A stretch of DNA of 64,000 nt from Paracoccus chinensis (GCF_900102885.1 NZ_FNGE01000002.1:1-64000), one strand, 5' to 3'; shown: positions 25,897 through 36,202, counted from the first letter of the stretch. The notes: generated by a model not told the origin, from the letters alone. A program made the numbers and translations.

Positions 25897-26385
25897 ATGC
25901 GGAACACTCACGGGATCGGCCGGCGGGCCATTCTGGCCGGAATGGGCGCTCTGCCCCTGCTGCTGGCGGTCGGAAGGGCAGGGTGGGCCGCAACCCTGCC
26001 GCTTGTGACGGTAACCAAGGATCCGAGTTGCGGCTGCTGCGGCGCCTGGGTCGATCATCTTCGCGCCGCGGGCTTCCCCGTGCGGGTCGTGGAATCGGAC
26101 GACGTGGACGCGCTCAAGTCGCGGCTCGGGGTCCCGGCCGAGCTTGCCTCGTGCCATACCGCCGAGGTCGAGGGCTATGTCGTCGAGGGCCATGTCCCCG
26201 CCGCCGCCCTGACGCGCCTGCTGGCCGAGCGGCCTGCGGCGACGGGGCTGGCCGTGCCGGGGATGCCCGCGGGCTCGCCGGGCATGGATTACCCGGGCAC
26301 CGTGCCCGAGCCCTACGAGGTGGTCCTGTTCGGTTCGAAGGGGCAGGAAACCTTCGCCCGCTTCCTAGGCGGGCGGCAGGTCTGA
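25897..26385 (+). CDS. DUF411 periplasmic metal-binding protein
   Basis: A 162-residue exported protein: an Arg-containing N-terminus (GRRA) followed by a hydrophobic stretch (about 10-32, ending AGWAA), probably a Tat or Sec signal. The mature part has KDPSCGCCGAW, the CxCC metal site of DUF411, then LASCHTAEVEGYVVEGHVPA. The family is associated with copper resistance. The ATG at 25897 follows GAGG. It stands alone here, but the window also has a DUF305 remnant, so this region may have been richer in copper functions. Confidence 0.85.
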   Translation: MRNTHGIGRRAILAGMGALPLLLAVGRAGWAATLPLVTVTKDPSCGCCGAWVDHLRAAGFPVRVVESDDVDALKSRLGVPAELASCHTAEVEGYVVEGHVPAAALTRLLAERPAATGLAVPGMPAGSPGMDYPGTVPEPYEVVLFGSKGQETFARFLGGRQV

Positions 26386-26604
26386 GGTCCCGCCCGGGTC
26401 AGTGAAGGGCGGCGGCCTGCCGGATCATGGCCGGGCCGCCCGGTGCGTTTCAAACGGCATCCAGGCGCGAACCGGCCTTCGCTGACGGCCATGCAGACCT
26501 GCGCCCAGCGCAAGCCTGACCGGCGCGTCAGGCGAGCCAGCTTCACATTCTTCGCGCCCCGGCGGTAAGGGCATCCTTGCCATCTGCAGCCGAGGAGACC
26601 TGCC

Positions 26605-28112
<1,508 letters not shown>

Positions 28113-28135
28113 GGCAGCAGGGCGGGCGCATCACC

Positions 28136-28185
28136 ACCGCCTGACAGCCGGGGCAGGAGAGCATCTGTCCCGGCTGTCAGGCGGT
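28136..28185. repeat. 17-bp perfect inverted repeat
   Basis: ACCGCCTGACAGCCGGG (28136-28152) and its exact reverse complement (28169-28185) flank a 16-base loop. It starts 24 bp after the CoA-transferase stop and probably acts as its transcription terminator or mRNA end. It has no T-run, so it may also be a repeat family of this genome. Confidence 0.65.
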
Positions 28186-28225
28186 GACAGCCCGGACAGG
28201 TCATGCCGCGAAGCAAGGAAAAAGA

Positions 28226-28247
28226 GCCGAGGCAGCGATGCCTCGGC
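28226..28247 (-). terminator. bidirectional terminator, probably the displaced tRNA-Arg terminator
   Basis: GCCGAGGCA and TGCCTCGGC form a 9-bp stem around GCGA, with T runs on both strands (CCTTTT on plus, CTCTTTTT on minus). Reading the minus strand, it lies just beyond the left 46-bp copy of the tRNA-Arg 3' end. Before the element inserted it would have followed the tRNA directly, so it is probably that gene's own terminator, now about 11 kb away. Confidence 0.7.
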
Positions 28248-28257
28248 CCTTTTGGAA

Positions 28258-28303
28258 ATGGCGGACCCGGAGCGATTCGAACGCCCGACCCCCAGATTCG
28301 TAG
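28258..28303. repeat. left attachment site (attL), 46-bp tRNA-Arg 3' copy
   Basis: These 46 bases are identical to 39380-39425, which include the 3' end of tRNA-Arg(ACG) up to the anticodon arm. After 28303 the match ends (C here, T in the tRNA). No 5' half of the tRNA lies beside it, so this is the displaced target end left by site-specific integration. Confidence 0.93.
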
Positions 28304-28388
28304 CCTGACCCACGGCTTTGAATCTAAAGGGAAAATCTCGCAACCGGCGCTGGATGGCGTAGTTTCGGATCAATGGGTTACGAAATCG

Positions 28389-28763
28389 GTGCAAACCGGC
28401 ACGGACCCCGAAAACGAAAACCCCGGCGCGCTGGCGGGCGCAACCGGGGTCAAACTGCATAGCAGTAGTGTCACCCACGAACATACTCTGAACCGCCTGC
28501 GGACTGCAAGCGCCCTGGCCTGTGCAGTCGCAGCCTGTGACCCGGACGACCGCGTTCCCTTCCTGGAGCGGCTGCTGGAGGAACTGCGCCCCGGCTGGCC
28601 GCAGGTGCCGTTCCTCTGCGGCGTGATGGAGGAAGCCGGGTTCTGGGCTGACATGGCGTCCCGCGTGGAGCTGAAAGCCTACTGCCTTGCCAGCTATCAG
28701 CGGATGACCCCGGCCGATCAGGCCGCGTTCCTCGGCTATGTGCAGGGGAGGGATGCGGCATGA
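28389..28763 (+). CDS. hypothetical protein, first gene of the element
   Basis: I do not recognise this protein. From the GTG at 28389 it has 124 residues: a polar N-terminal part, then a helical C-terminal part from about residue 30 (LNRLRTASALACAVAAC, FLERLLEELRPGWPQVPFL, ELKAYCLASYQRMTPADQAA). The frame stays open further upstream, but that part is translated tRNA repeat and is not real. The start is uncertain. Its stop overlaps the Toprim gene in ATGA, so it is coupled to the replication genes. Confidence 0.6.
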   Translation: MQTGTDPENENPGALAGATGVKLHSSSVTHEHTLNRLRTASALACAVAACDPDDRVPFLERLLEELRPGWPQVPFLCGVMEEAGFWADMASRVELKAYCLASYQRMTPADQAAFLGYVQGRDAA

Positions 28764-29647
28764 ACGCGCTTTACCCGGCCAGCCTAATAAATCCTGCACC
28801 GCGTCGTCGCGCCACCTCGGCCGAGATGGAGATCAGGGCGCGGTTTCTGATCGACTATGCCGAGGCGCACGGCCCGGTCACTGTCCGCCAGCTCTTCTAT
28901 CAGGCCACGGTCGCCGGGCTACCCGGCATCGAAAAGACCGAGGATGGATACAACAAGGTGCAGGCGCAGGTGCTGACCCTGCGGCGCGAGGGGCGGATGC
29001 CCTATCACTGCATCGCAGACGCCACCCGCTACATGCGGAAGCCGCAGACGTTCGACGGCTGGGAAGATGCGCTGCGCGACACCGCCCGGTTCTATCGGAA
29101 ATCGCTCTGGGCCGAGTCCACCGTGGATGTGGAAATCTGGTTGGAGAAATCGGCGCTGGCTGGCGTGATCTACCCGGTCACGTCCGAGTTCGACGTGCCG
29201 CTGATGCCGACCGGCGGCTTCACGTCCGAGACCTTCGCGCATGGGGCCGTCGAGAGCATGAGGGGCACCGGCAAGACGCTGGTGATCTATGCGCTCTATG
29301 ACTTCGACCGCAGCGGGCAGGACGCATCCGCCTCGCTGCAAGAGAAGGTCGAGCGGTTCGGCGCGGAATACGGCGTCCACGTGGACTTCTACCACCTGGG
29401 TCTGACCTGCGATCAGGTGAAGAACATGCGCCTGCCGACCCGCCCGGCCAAGCGCAACACCAAGGCCGATCAGCGTTGGCCCTACGAGTTCGCGGCCGAG
29501 CTGGACGCGATCCCGCCCGACGATCTGCGTGATCTGGTCCGCTGGGCTATCGAGCGGCACCTGCCCGCCGATGAGTTGGAGCGCCTGAAAGAGATCGAGG
29601 CCGCCGAACGCGACACGCTGATGAAGTTCATCGGGAGGGCCGCGTGA
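28760..29647 (+). CDS. Toprim-domain protein related to topoisomerase VI subunit A
   Basis: A 295-residue protein. The N-terminal part reads TVRQLFYQATVAGLPG, like the winged-helix region of TopoVIA/Spo11-type proteins. A Toprim domain follows, with the Glu motif in VEIWLEKSALAGVIYPV (about residue 130) and the acidic DxD-type motif in YALYDFDRSGQDAS (about 180). A conserved C-terminal piece is WPYEFAAELDAIPPDDLRDLV. Similar proteins occur in alphaproteobacterial prophages. It probably acts in replication or recombination of the element. The usual catalytic Tyr could be that of LFYQAT, but this is not certain. Confidence 0.75.
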   Translation: MNALYPASLINPAPRRRATSAEMEIRARFLIDYAEAHGPVTVRQLFYQATVAGLPGIEKTEDGYNKVQAQVLTLRREGRMPYHCIADATRYMRKPQTFDGWEDALRDTARFYRKSLWAESTVDVEIWLEKSALAGVIYPVTSEFDVPLMPTGGFTSETFAHGAVESMRGTGKTLVIYALYDFDRSGQDASASLQEKVERFGAEYGVHVDFYHLGLTCDQVKNMRLPTRPAKRNTKADQRWPYEFAAELDAIPPDDLRDLVRWAIERHLPADELERLKEIEAAERDTLMKFIGRAA

Positions 29648-31041
29648 TGGGGGCCTTCGAGATCATGGGCACTATGGACGCCCAGCACCGCGCGGAACGG
29701 GGCATTGATCCGGGCCGCCTGCTGACGGGCCGGGCAGCCGAACTGGCGGACGCGCTGATCCCCATGAACCGCGTCCGGCCGGTGCTGCGGTCCCGGCATC
29801 TGGTCAAGGGCTGGCTGGATCGCGGGGCCATGTCGGTTGTCTATGGCGAGTCCAACGTGGGCAAGACGTTCTTCGCGCTCGATCTGGCAGCGCACGTCGC
29901 GGCTGGGCTGGACTGGCACGGGCACCGCGTCCCCTCGGGCGAGAAATGGGCAGGCCCCGTTCTCTACATCGCCAGCGAGGGCGGAACCGGCATCCGCAAC
30001 CGCATGGAAGCCATGCGGCGCGAGAACCCCGATCTGGACGGCGACAAGCTGATCCTGCTGCCCGCCGGGCTGGACCTCTGCACGTCCGACGATAGCCAGT
30101 GGCTGGTCGAGACGATCCTGACCAAGCTGCCGCAGCGGCCGTCTCTGATCGTCGTGGACACGCTGGCCCGAGCGATGGGGAACGGCGACGAGAACACGGC
30201 CCAGGACATGGGCCAGTTCGTCCGCAGCATCGACCACCTGCGGGCCGAGACGGGCGCGCATGTCATGGTGATCCACCACAGCGGCAAGGACGCCAGCAAG
30301 GGCGCGCGCGGCTCTGGCAGCCTGCGAGCGGCGGCGGACACTGAGATCGAGCTGACCCGCAGCGACGACACAATCATGGCCGAGCAGCGCAAGCAGCGGG
30401 ACATGCCGTGCGATGGCGTGTTCGCCTACACGCTCAAATCGGTGTTCCTTGGACTGGACGATGAGGGGGACCGCGTTACCTCGGCCGTTGTAACGCCCGC
30501 CGAGGCGGTAACGCGCAAGAACAAGGTCCGCCTGACCGGCACCGACAAGATCGGGATGCAGGCGCTGTCCGATGCCCTGGCGCATCATGGCGAGGTCCGC
30601 CAAGGGGATATGTTCCCGCGTTCCCGGCAGTGCGTTTCCTTGGATCGCTGGCGCGAGTTCTGCGACCGACACAGCCTGTCGAGCGGCGAGGGCGATAGCA
30701 GCAAGCGCACCGCCTTCCATAAGCTCAAGAACCGCCTGCAAGATAAAGAGATCGTCCGCATCGTTGATGGCTTCGTCTGGAAGGTGGAGCCTGATGACAA
30801 GCGTTCCCACCGTTCCCAAACCGTTCCCGAGAACGCAGGGAACGTCGGTCATGCTGCCGTTCCCACCGTTCCCGCGCTCTATAAGAGCGGGAACGAGGGA
30901 ACGCTGACCCAGCCGGGCAAAGAGGTTGTCCCCGACCTAGGGGAAAACCCCGCACCTTCCACCGACACCACGCTTCCCCAAACAGGCGCGCGCATCCCGC
31001 TGCCTGACCCCGACACCTTCGACCCGGAGATGTGGCGATGA
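29647..31041 (+). CDS. RepA-like AAA ATPase/helicase
   Basis: A 464-residue protein with a RecA-fold ATPase domain (about 40-260). Walker A is VYGESNVGKTFF, Walker B is SLIVVDTLARAMG, and VMVIHHSGKDASKGARGSGSL is the conserved sensor/arginine segment of RepA-type hexameric helicases. A C-terminal region of about 200 residues is variable. ATG 29647 overlaps the previous stop (TGATG); GTG 29644 is possible. With the Toprim gene it forms the element's likely replication module, comparable to the primase-helicase of other satellites. Confidence 0.82.
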   Translation: MGAFEIMGTMDAQHRAERGIDPGRLLTGRAAELADALIPMNRVRPVLRSRHLVKGWLDRGAMSVVYGESNVGKTFFALDLAAHVAAGLDWHGHRVPSGEKWAGPVLYIASEGGTGIRNRMEAMRRENPDLDGDKLILLPAGLDLCTSDDSQWLVETILTKLPQRPSLIVVDTLARAMGNGDENTAQDMGQFVRSIDHLRAETGAHVMVIHHSGKDASKGARGSGSLRAAADTEIELTRSDDTIMAEQRKQRDMPCDGVFAYTLKSVFLGLDDEGDRVTSAVVTPAEAVTRKNKVRLTGTDKIGMQALSDALAHHGEVRQGDMFPRSRQCVSLDRWREFCDRHSLSSGEGDSSKRTAFHKLKNRLQDKEIVRIVDGFVWKVEPDDKRSHRSQTVPENAGNVGHAAVPTVPALYKSGNEGTLTQPGKEVVPDLGENPAPSTDTTLPQTGARIPLPDPDTFDPEMWR

Positions 31042-31322
31042 CCCCTTCCCCCGTGCCCCTGACCGACGCCAAGGAATATCTGCGTGTGGGCGCCGATGAT
31101 GATGATCTGCTGATCCAGCGTCTGCTGGACGCGGCGGGGCAGGAGCTTGCCCACTACATCGGCCCCGACATGCCCACGGGCGATCTGCCCGACGACCTGC
31201 AACTGGCCGTGCTGGAGCAGGCAGCGTGGCACTATGACAACCGGGGCAGCGTGGACGTGAAGCCCGGCCTTGTGCCTGCGGCTGCCCGCATTGCGGCGCG
31301 CTACAAGCGAGTGCGGCTGTGA
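31038..31322 (+). CDS. head-tail connector protein (gp6-like)
   Basis: A 94-residue protein with the helical plan of HK97 gp6/YqbG-type adaptors: [36 protein letters not shown] and LQLAVLEQAAWHYDNRG. Such proteins form a ring under the portal and receive the tail. Its place before the terminase is unusual. The ATG at 31038 overlaps the helicase stop, and its own stop overlaps the terminase GTG. If this is a satellite, this ring is the likely docking face for a helper's tail. Confidence 0.75.
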   Translation: MTPSPVPLTDAKEYLRVGADDDDLLIQRLLDAAGQELAHYIGPDMPTGDLPDDLQLAVLEQAAWHYDNRGSVDVKPGLVPAAARIAARYKRVRL

Positions 31323-33001
31323 CCGAGGCGAAGCGCCCGAGAGGACGACCGCGCAAGGATGGTCTGCCCGCAGGGTCGCCAGAGGCGCGAGCGGCCGACC
31401 TGCGGTCTGGTCCCAATGGGCAGACTTCCGCGAAACAGGGATACCGGCGTCCACCTGTTCTTTTCCCTCTCCCGAAAAAATCCGGGGAGGAATTGGCCGA
31501 TCAGGCGATTGCCTTCCTTGAGACGCTGACCGTTCCCGAGGGTCCGAAGGCGGGCGAGCCTCTGCAACTGGCCGAGTTCCAGCGCAGGTTTGTGCGGGGC
31601 GCCCTGGCTGACGGCGTGATGGTCGCCTGCCTGTCGATCGGGCGCGGCAACGCCAAGACGGCCCTATCAGCGGGCCTCGCTCTGGGCAGCCTCATGGGCG
31701 TCTGGGACGACCAGCCCAAGCGGGAAATCCTGTTCGCCGCGCGGAACCGCGATCAGGCCAAGACCGCCTTTCAGTTCGTGACCGGCTTTATCGAGGGGCT
31801 GCCCGAGGATGAGCGCGAGCAGTTCATCATCCGGCGCGGGTCCAAGCTGGAAGTCGAGTATCCCGGCAATGGCGGCGGGCTGATCCGCGTCATCCCTGCC
31901 GATGGCAAGTCGATCCTGGGCGGCGCCCCGACGCTGGCGCTGATGGACGAGCGGGCGGCTTGGGAGCGCGAGAAGGGCGACAACCTGGAGAATGCCATCC
32001 TGTCGGGTCTCGGCAAGCGCGACGGCCGGGCGCTCATCATCAGCACGTCCGCACCTGACGACGCCAACACGTTCTCGCGCTGGCTGGACGATCCGCCCCC
32101 CGGCACGTTCGTGCAGGAACACCGGCCCCCCTTCGGGCTGCCTGCCGATGATCTGCCGTCGCTGCTGGAAGCCAACGCCGGCGCGGTCGAGGGCATCGGC
32201 GCATCCCTGGACTGGCTGGTGGCGCAGGCAAAGCGGGCGATTGCGCGCGGCGGATCGGCGCTGTCGTCGTTTCGGAACCTTAACAGGAACGAGCGTGTTT
32301 CCACCGAGGATCGCTCGGTTCTCGTCACAGTTGACGAATGGCTCGCCGGAGAAGTCTCGCCGGGCGATCTACCCCCCCGCGACGGTCCCTGCATCCTGGG
32401 CGTGGACCTGGGCGGCTCGCGGTCCATGTCCGCAGCGGCGTTCTACTGGCCCCAGACGGGCCGCCTGGAGGCTCTGGGCACCTTCCCCGGCAACCCCAGC
32501 CTTGCGGATCGTGGCGCGGCTGACGGCGTGTCTGACCGCTACACCCAGATGCAGGAACGCGGCGAGCTGACGGTGATGGGCGAGGCCACGGTGCCGCCCG
32601 GTCCCTGGCTGGCCGAGATCGTCCGCAAGCTGGACGGCATCACCCCGGCCTGTATCGCGGGCGACCGCTTCCGCCATGCCGAGTTCACCGAGGCGATGGA
32701 CAAGGCGGGCCTGCGTGTCCCGTTCATCTACCGGGGCTTTGGCTGGAAGGACGGCAGCGAGGACATAGAGCGGTTTCGCCGGGCGCTGTTTGACGGCGAG
32801 GTGAAGGGCGTTCCATCCCTGCTGCTGCGGTCGGCGTTCTCGGATGCCATCGTTCTCAATGATCCGGCTGGCAACGCCAAGCTGGCGAAAGCCCGAAGCC
32901 TCGGGCGCATCGACGCGGCGGCGGCAACGGTGCTGGCGGTGGCGCAGGGCCAGCGGATGCTGGCGGCCCCCACCCGGAAAGCGAGGGTGGCATGGGCGTG
33001 A
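31319..33001 (+). CDS. terL: terminase large subunit
   Basis: A 560-residue HK97-type TerL that pumps DNA into the head and cuts it. The basic N-terminus RPRGRPRKDG may bind DNA. The ATPase has Walker A-like SIGRGNAKTALSAG (about residue 105), Walker B LALMDERAAW (about 205) and a coupling segment IISTSAP. The nuclease begins with GVDLGGSRSM (about 360), an RNase-H-type acidic strand. No separate small terminase gene is recognised. The GTG at 31319 overlaps the connector stop. Confidence 0.92.
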   Translation: MTEAKRPRGRPRKDGLPAGSPEARAADLRSGPNGQTSAKQGYRRPPVLFPLPKKSGEELADQAIAFLETLTVPEGPKAGEPLQLAEFQRRFVRGALADGVMVACLSIGRGNAKTALSAGLALGSLMGVWDDQPKREILFAARNRDQAKTAFQFVTGFIEGLPEDEREQFIIRRGSKLEVEYPGNGGGLIRVIPADGKSILGGAPTLALMDERAAWEREKGDNLENAILSGLGKRDGRALIISTSAPDDANTFSRWLDDPPPGTFVQEHRPPFGLPADDLPSLLEANAGAVEGIGASLDWLVAQAKRAIARGGSALSSFRNLNRNERVSTEDRSVLVTVDEWLAGEVSPGDLPPRDGPCILGVDLGGSRSMSAAAFYWPQTGRLEALGTFPGNPSLADRGAADGVSDRYTQMQERGELTVMGEATVPPGPWLAEIVRKLDGITPACIAGDRFRHAEFTEAMDKAGLRVPFIYRGFGWKDGSEDIERFRRALFDGEVKGVPSLLLRSAFSDAIVLNDPAGNAKLAKARSLGRIDAAAATVLAVAQGQRMLAAPTRKARVAWA

Positions 33002-33339
33002 GGGACTACACCCGCCACTCCAAGCGCATCACGCGCGGCCCGCGCTGGCACACGCTGCGGATGGCCGTGCTGGAACGCGACGGCTTCAAATGCGTGGACT
33101 GCGGCAAGAGCCGGGGCCGCCTGGAGTGCGATCACGTCATCCCGGTCCGGCTGCGGCCTGATCTGGCCTACGCCCCCGAAAATTGCGCCATGCGGTGTCC
33201 TTCGTGTCACTCGGCAAAAACCCGGATCGAGGTCGGGAACCCCCCGCCTTCGTATGACCGCCACGGCTGGCGGAAGGCTGTCAACGAACTGACGGCCGAC
33301 AACAAACCCCTATCGAGCAAAGAGGAAACACATGCTTGA
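32992..33339 (+). CDS. HNH endonuclease
   Basis: A 115-residue nuclease with zinc-binding CVDCGK and CPSCHSAKT around the catalytic LECDHVIPVRL (DH) and PENCAMRC (N). HNH proteins next to TerL are needed for cos-end cutting in HK97-like phages, so this packaging set probably uses a cos mechanism. It overlaps terL by 10 bp and the capsid gene by 8 bp. Confidence 0.9.
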   Translation: MGVRDYTRHSKRITRGPRWHTLRMAVLERDGFKCVDCGKSRGRLECDHVIPVRLRPDLAYAPENCAMRCPSCHSAKTRIEVGNPPPSYDRHGWRKAVNELTADNKPLSSKEETHA

Positions 33340-34582
33340 TTCTGTCCGACTGCAACGGCGGCAGTCTGAAATCCGCCAAACCCTGTCGTCGCTGGTCGGC
33401 AAGTCCGATGCCAGCGAGGATGAAATCCGCCAGATGGAAACTCTCGACGGCGAGTATCGCCAGAACGAGATCAAGTATCGCGCGGCGCTGACAGCCGAGG
33501 ATACCGAGCGGCGCGAGGCCGGGGCCGATCTGGAAACTCGCGCCGGGCGGCAGTGGGATGATCTGGTCGCGGGCTTCGAGCTGCGCCAGATCGTCGCCGC
33601 GCTGGAGGAAGGCCGCGCCCTGTCGGGCCAGACGGCCGAGATCGTTTCCGAGATGCGGAGCCACGGCGGTTATCGGGGCATCCCCGTGCCGCTGGCGGCG
33701 CTGGAGCAGCGCGAGCTGGTCGCAGGCACCACGACGAGCGCGGACGTGCCCAAGCCCGTCACGATCCGCCCGCTGATCGACCGCATCTTCCCCGCGTCCG
33801 TCGCGTCCCGCCTGGGCGGCGAGGTCATCAACATCACCTCGGGCGCAGTCGCCATTCCCGTCGCCACGGCGGGCGCGGTGGCAGGCTGGGCACCGACCGA
33901 GGGCGCGAACGTCCCCGGTCCGCAAGCCTTCGACTTCGCGGAACGGATGCTGGAGCCGGACCACACACTTGGCGTCCATATGCGGATCACCCGCAAGGCG
34001 CTCAAGCAGGCGGGCGACGGGCTGGAAGCGGCGATCCGGCGCGACATGAACGCGGCCGTGCAGACCGAGCTGGACCGGGCGATCCTGATGGGCAGCGGGG
34101 CCAATGGCGAGCCTCTGGGCATCATCACCGGCGCGGCCGACTACGGCATCACCGAGACGGCCGTGGGGGCTGCGGCAAGCTGGGCGGCGTTCCGGCAGGC
34201 GGCGGTGGCCTTCATGGACGGCAACCTGGTCAAGTCGCCGGGCGACATCCGCATGGGCTTCAACCCCGAAATCTGGGCGGACCTGGACGACGCCCTGATC
34301 AGCGGCACGGCCGTGTCGCAGTGGGACCGGCTGGTGAAGCACGTTCCCGCCGGGCAGATCGCCCTGGCCCCGACGCTGCCCGAGGGCACGGCGGTGCTGA
34401 CGACGAACACGGGCGGGATTGCCCCGTTCTATGTCGGGATCTGGGGCGGGCTGGACCTGATCCGCGATCCGTTCTCGGACGCGCAATCGGGCACCCTGCG
34501 TCTGACGGCGCTGATGACGGCGGACGTGACCGTGGCGCGCGGGTCGCAACTTGCGATCCTCTCGGGCATCGGGGCACCCTGA
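33332..34582 (+). CDS. HK97-fold major capsid protein
   Basis: A 416-residue capsid protein. Residues about 1-110 are charged and helical (MLDSVRLQRRQSEIRQ onward), like the HK97 delta scaffold that the protease removes. The coat fold follows with RPLIDRIFPASVASRLGG, AIPVATAGAVAGWAPTEG and DLDDALISGTAV. It has a good ribosome site (GAGGAAA). The protease gene follows it directly, the reverse of the common portal-protease-capsid order. Confidence 0.92.
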   Translation: MLDSVRLQRRQSEIRQTLSSLVGKSDASEDEIRQMETLDGEYRQNEIKYRAALTAEDTERREAGADLETRAGRQWDDLVAGFELRQIVAALEEGRALSGQTAEIVSEMRSHGGYRGIPVPLAALEQRELVAGTTTSADVPKPVTIRPLIDRIFPASVASRLGGEVINITSGAVAIPVATAGAVAGWAPTEGANVPGPQAFDFAERMLEPDHTLGVHMRITRKALKQAGDGLEAAIRRDMNAAVQTELDRAILMGSGANGEPLGIITGAADYGITETAVGAAASWAAFRQAAVAFMDGNLVKSPGDIRMGFNPEIWADLDDALISGTAVSQWDRLVKHVPAGQIALAPTLPEGTAVLTTNTGGIAPFYVGIWGGLDLIRDPFSDAQSGTLRLTALMTADVTVARGSQLAILSGIGAP

Positions 34583-35136
34583 TGCTCTGGGGCGGTCACA
34601 ACGGCAGCCTGGAGCTGCGAGCCGAGGGCGGGACCACCCGCCTTCGCGCCACGTTCCCTTATGGGGCCGAGGCGGAAATCGCGCCGGGGCGGTTCGAGCG
34701 GATCGCCCCCCGCGCCTTCGCCGCCCGGATCGAGGCGGGCGAGGATATTCACCTGCTGGCGGGCCACAGCTACGACCGGCCGCTGGCGTCCCGTTCTGCG
34801 GGCAATCTGCGGCTGACCGATGGGGATGATGCCCTGACCGTGGAAGCCGAGATCGAGGAAGGCACCACCTGGGCGCGGGACTTCCTGGCGGCTTATCGGG
34901 CGGGCCTGATAAAAGGGCTGTCCCCGGGCTTTCGTGTTCCGCGTGGCGGCGAGCGGATCGAGCAACGGGCCAGCGGCATCCTGCGGACGATCACGGCGGC
35001 CGAGCTGTTCGAGGTCTCGACCGTCACCCGGCCCGCCTATTCCCAAGCGCAGATCGAGGCGCGGGCATGGGAAACGCATCAGGACCGCCAGCCGGTTCGC
35101 GTCCCCGTCTATGCGCTCAACCGATGGAGGGCATGA
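34582..35136 (+). CDS. HK97-family prohead protease
   Basis: A 184-residue protease of the HK97 gp4 (U35) family. Visible are LLAGHSYDRPLASRSAGNL with the likely catalytic His, LIKGLSPGFRVPRGG with the likely Ser, and the conserved end ELFEVSTVTRPAYSQAQIEAR. It would cut the capsid N-terminus during head maturation. The ATG overlaps the capsid stop (TGATG). Confidence 0.9.
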   Translation: MLWGGHNGSLELRAEGGTTRLRATFPYGAEAEIAPGRFERIAPRAFAARIEAGEDIHLLAGHSYDRPLASRSAGNLRLTDGDDALTVEAEIEEGTTWARDFLAAYRAGLIKGLSPGFRVPRGGERIEQRASGILRTITAAELFEVSTVTRPAYSQAQIEARAWETHQDRQPVRVPVYALNRWRA

Positions 35137-35137
35137 C

Positions 35138-36202
35138 ATGGGGCTGATGGACCTGTTCCGACGCAAGCAACCCACAGAGACCCGCGCGGTTGCGTCCGGC
35201 TTCACGGCCGACCTGATCGCGGCGCGGGCGGAATGGCTGTCCGGCCGGTCGAACACGGCCGAGCTGACGGCGACCGTGCAAGGCTGTGTGAGCCTCTGGG
35301 AAAGCGGCTTCACCCTGGCGGACGTGGCGGGCACCGACATGCTCGACCGGCGGACGCTGGCGATGCTGGCGCGGTCCCTGGCCCTGCGCGGCGAGGCGAT
35401 GTTCCTGATCCGGGACAAGCTGTTGCCCGTCACCGATTGGGACGTGAAAACCCTGCATGGCGAGCCGCGCGCCTATCGCGTGAGCGTGTCGGAGATCGGC
35501 GGCGGCACCTCGGAGACGGTGCTGGCGGGCGAGGTCTTGCACGTCCGCATCGGATCGTCCCCGGTGACGCCCTGGGCCGGGACCGCACCCCTTCACCGGG
35601 CGAGCCTGTCGGCCGAGCTGCTGCAAGAGGTCGAGACGGCCTTGCGCGATGTTTATCGGGACGCGCCCTTGGGCAGTTTGATCGTTCCGCTGCCGGAAGG
35701 ATCGGCCGAGGACATGGCCGCGATGCGGTCCGCCTTCCGGGGCAGGCGCGGGGCCACCCTGGTCATCGAGGGCGTGGCGCAACAGGTCGCCGCAGGGATG
35801 CACCCGCAGCTTGGCCAGCGCCCCGAGGGCCTGACCCCGGACTTGCAGAAGGCCATGACGGCCGAGACGCTGCAAGCCGCCCGTGGCGCGGTCCTGATGG
35901 CCTATGGCGTCCTGCCCGCCCTGCTGAACCCGGCCACCACCGGGCCGCTGGTGCGAGAGGCGCAGCGGCACCTGGCGCAACTGGTCCTGCAACCGATCGC
36001 CATGCTGGTCGCGGACGAGGCGACGGCCAAGTTGGGCAGCGAGGTCAAGCTGGACGTGGTGCGGCCGATGCAAGCTTTCGACCACGGCGGCAAGGCGCGG
36101 GCGTTCGGCGCGATGCTGCAAGCCTATGCCACGGCGAAGGAGGCCGGGCTGGACGGCACCACCCTGCAAGACGCGCTGCAATTCGTAGACTGGCAGGAAT
36201 GA
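35138..36202 (+). CDS. phage portal protein
   Basis: A 354-residue HK97-type portal, which forms the DNA entry ring at one capsid vertex. Typical parts are MGLMDLFRRKQ at the start, LARSLALRGEAMFLI, the GEVLHVRIGSSPVTPWAGTA loop, and ARGAVLMAYGVLPALLNPATTGPL, followed by a long helix. The ATG at 35138 follows GGAGG. It is shorter than many portals (about 400), mainly at the C-terminus. It is the last gene of the structural run; no tail gene follows. Confidence 0.9.
   Translation: MGLMDLFRRKQPTETRAVASGFTADLIAARAEWLSGRSNTAELTATVQGCVSLWESGFTLADVAGTDMLDRRTLAMLARSLALRGEAMFLIRDKLLPVTDWDVKTLHGEPRAYRVSVSEIGGGTSETVLAGEVLHVRIGSSPVTPWAGTAPLHRASLSAELLQEVETALRDVYRDAPLGSLIVPLPEGSAEDMAAMRSAFRGRRGATLVIEGVAQQVAAGMHPQLGQRPEGLTPDLQKAMTAETLQAARGAVLMAYGVLPALLNPATTGPLVREAQRHLAQLVLQPIAMLVADEATAKLGSEVKLDVVRPMQAFDHGGKARAFGAMLQAYATAKEAGLDGTTLQDALQFVDWQE

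Noticed and set aside
28203-28388. N-terminal extension of the element's first gene
   Set aside because: This part reads GAIRTPDPQIRS, again translated tRNA sequence (the attL repeat). The gene must start further downstream.
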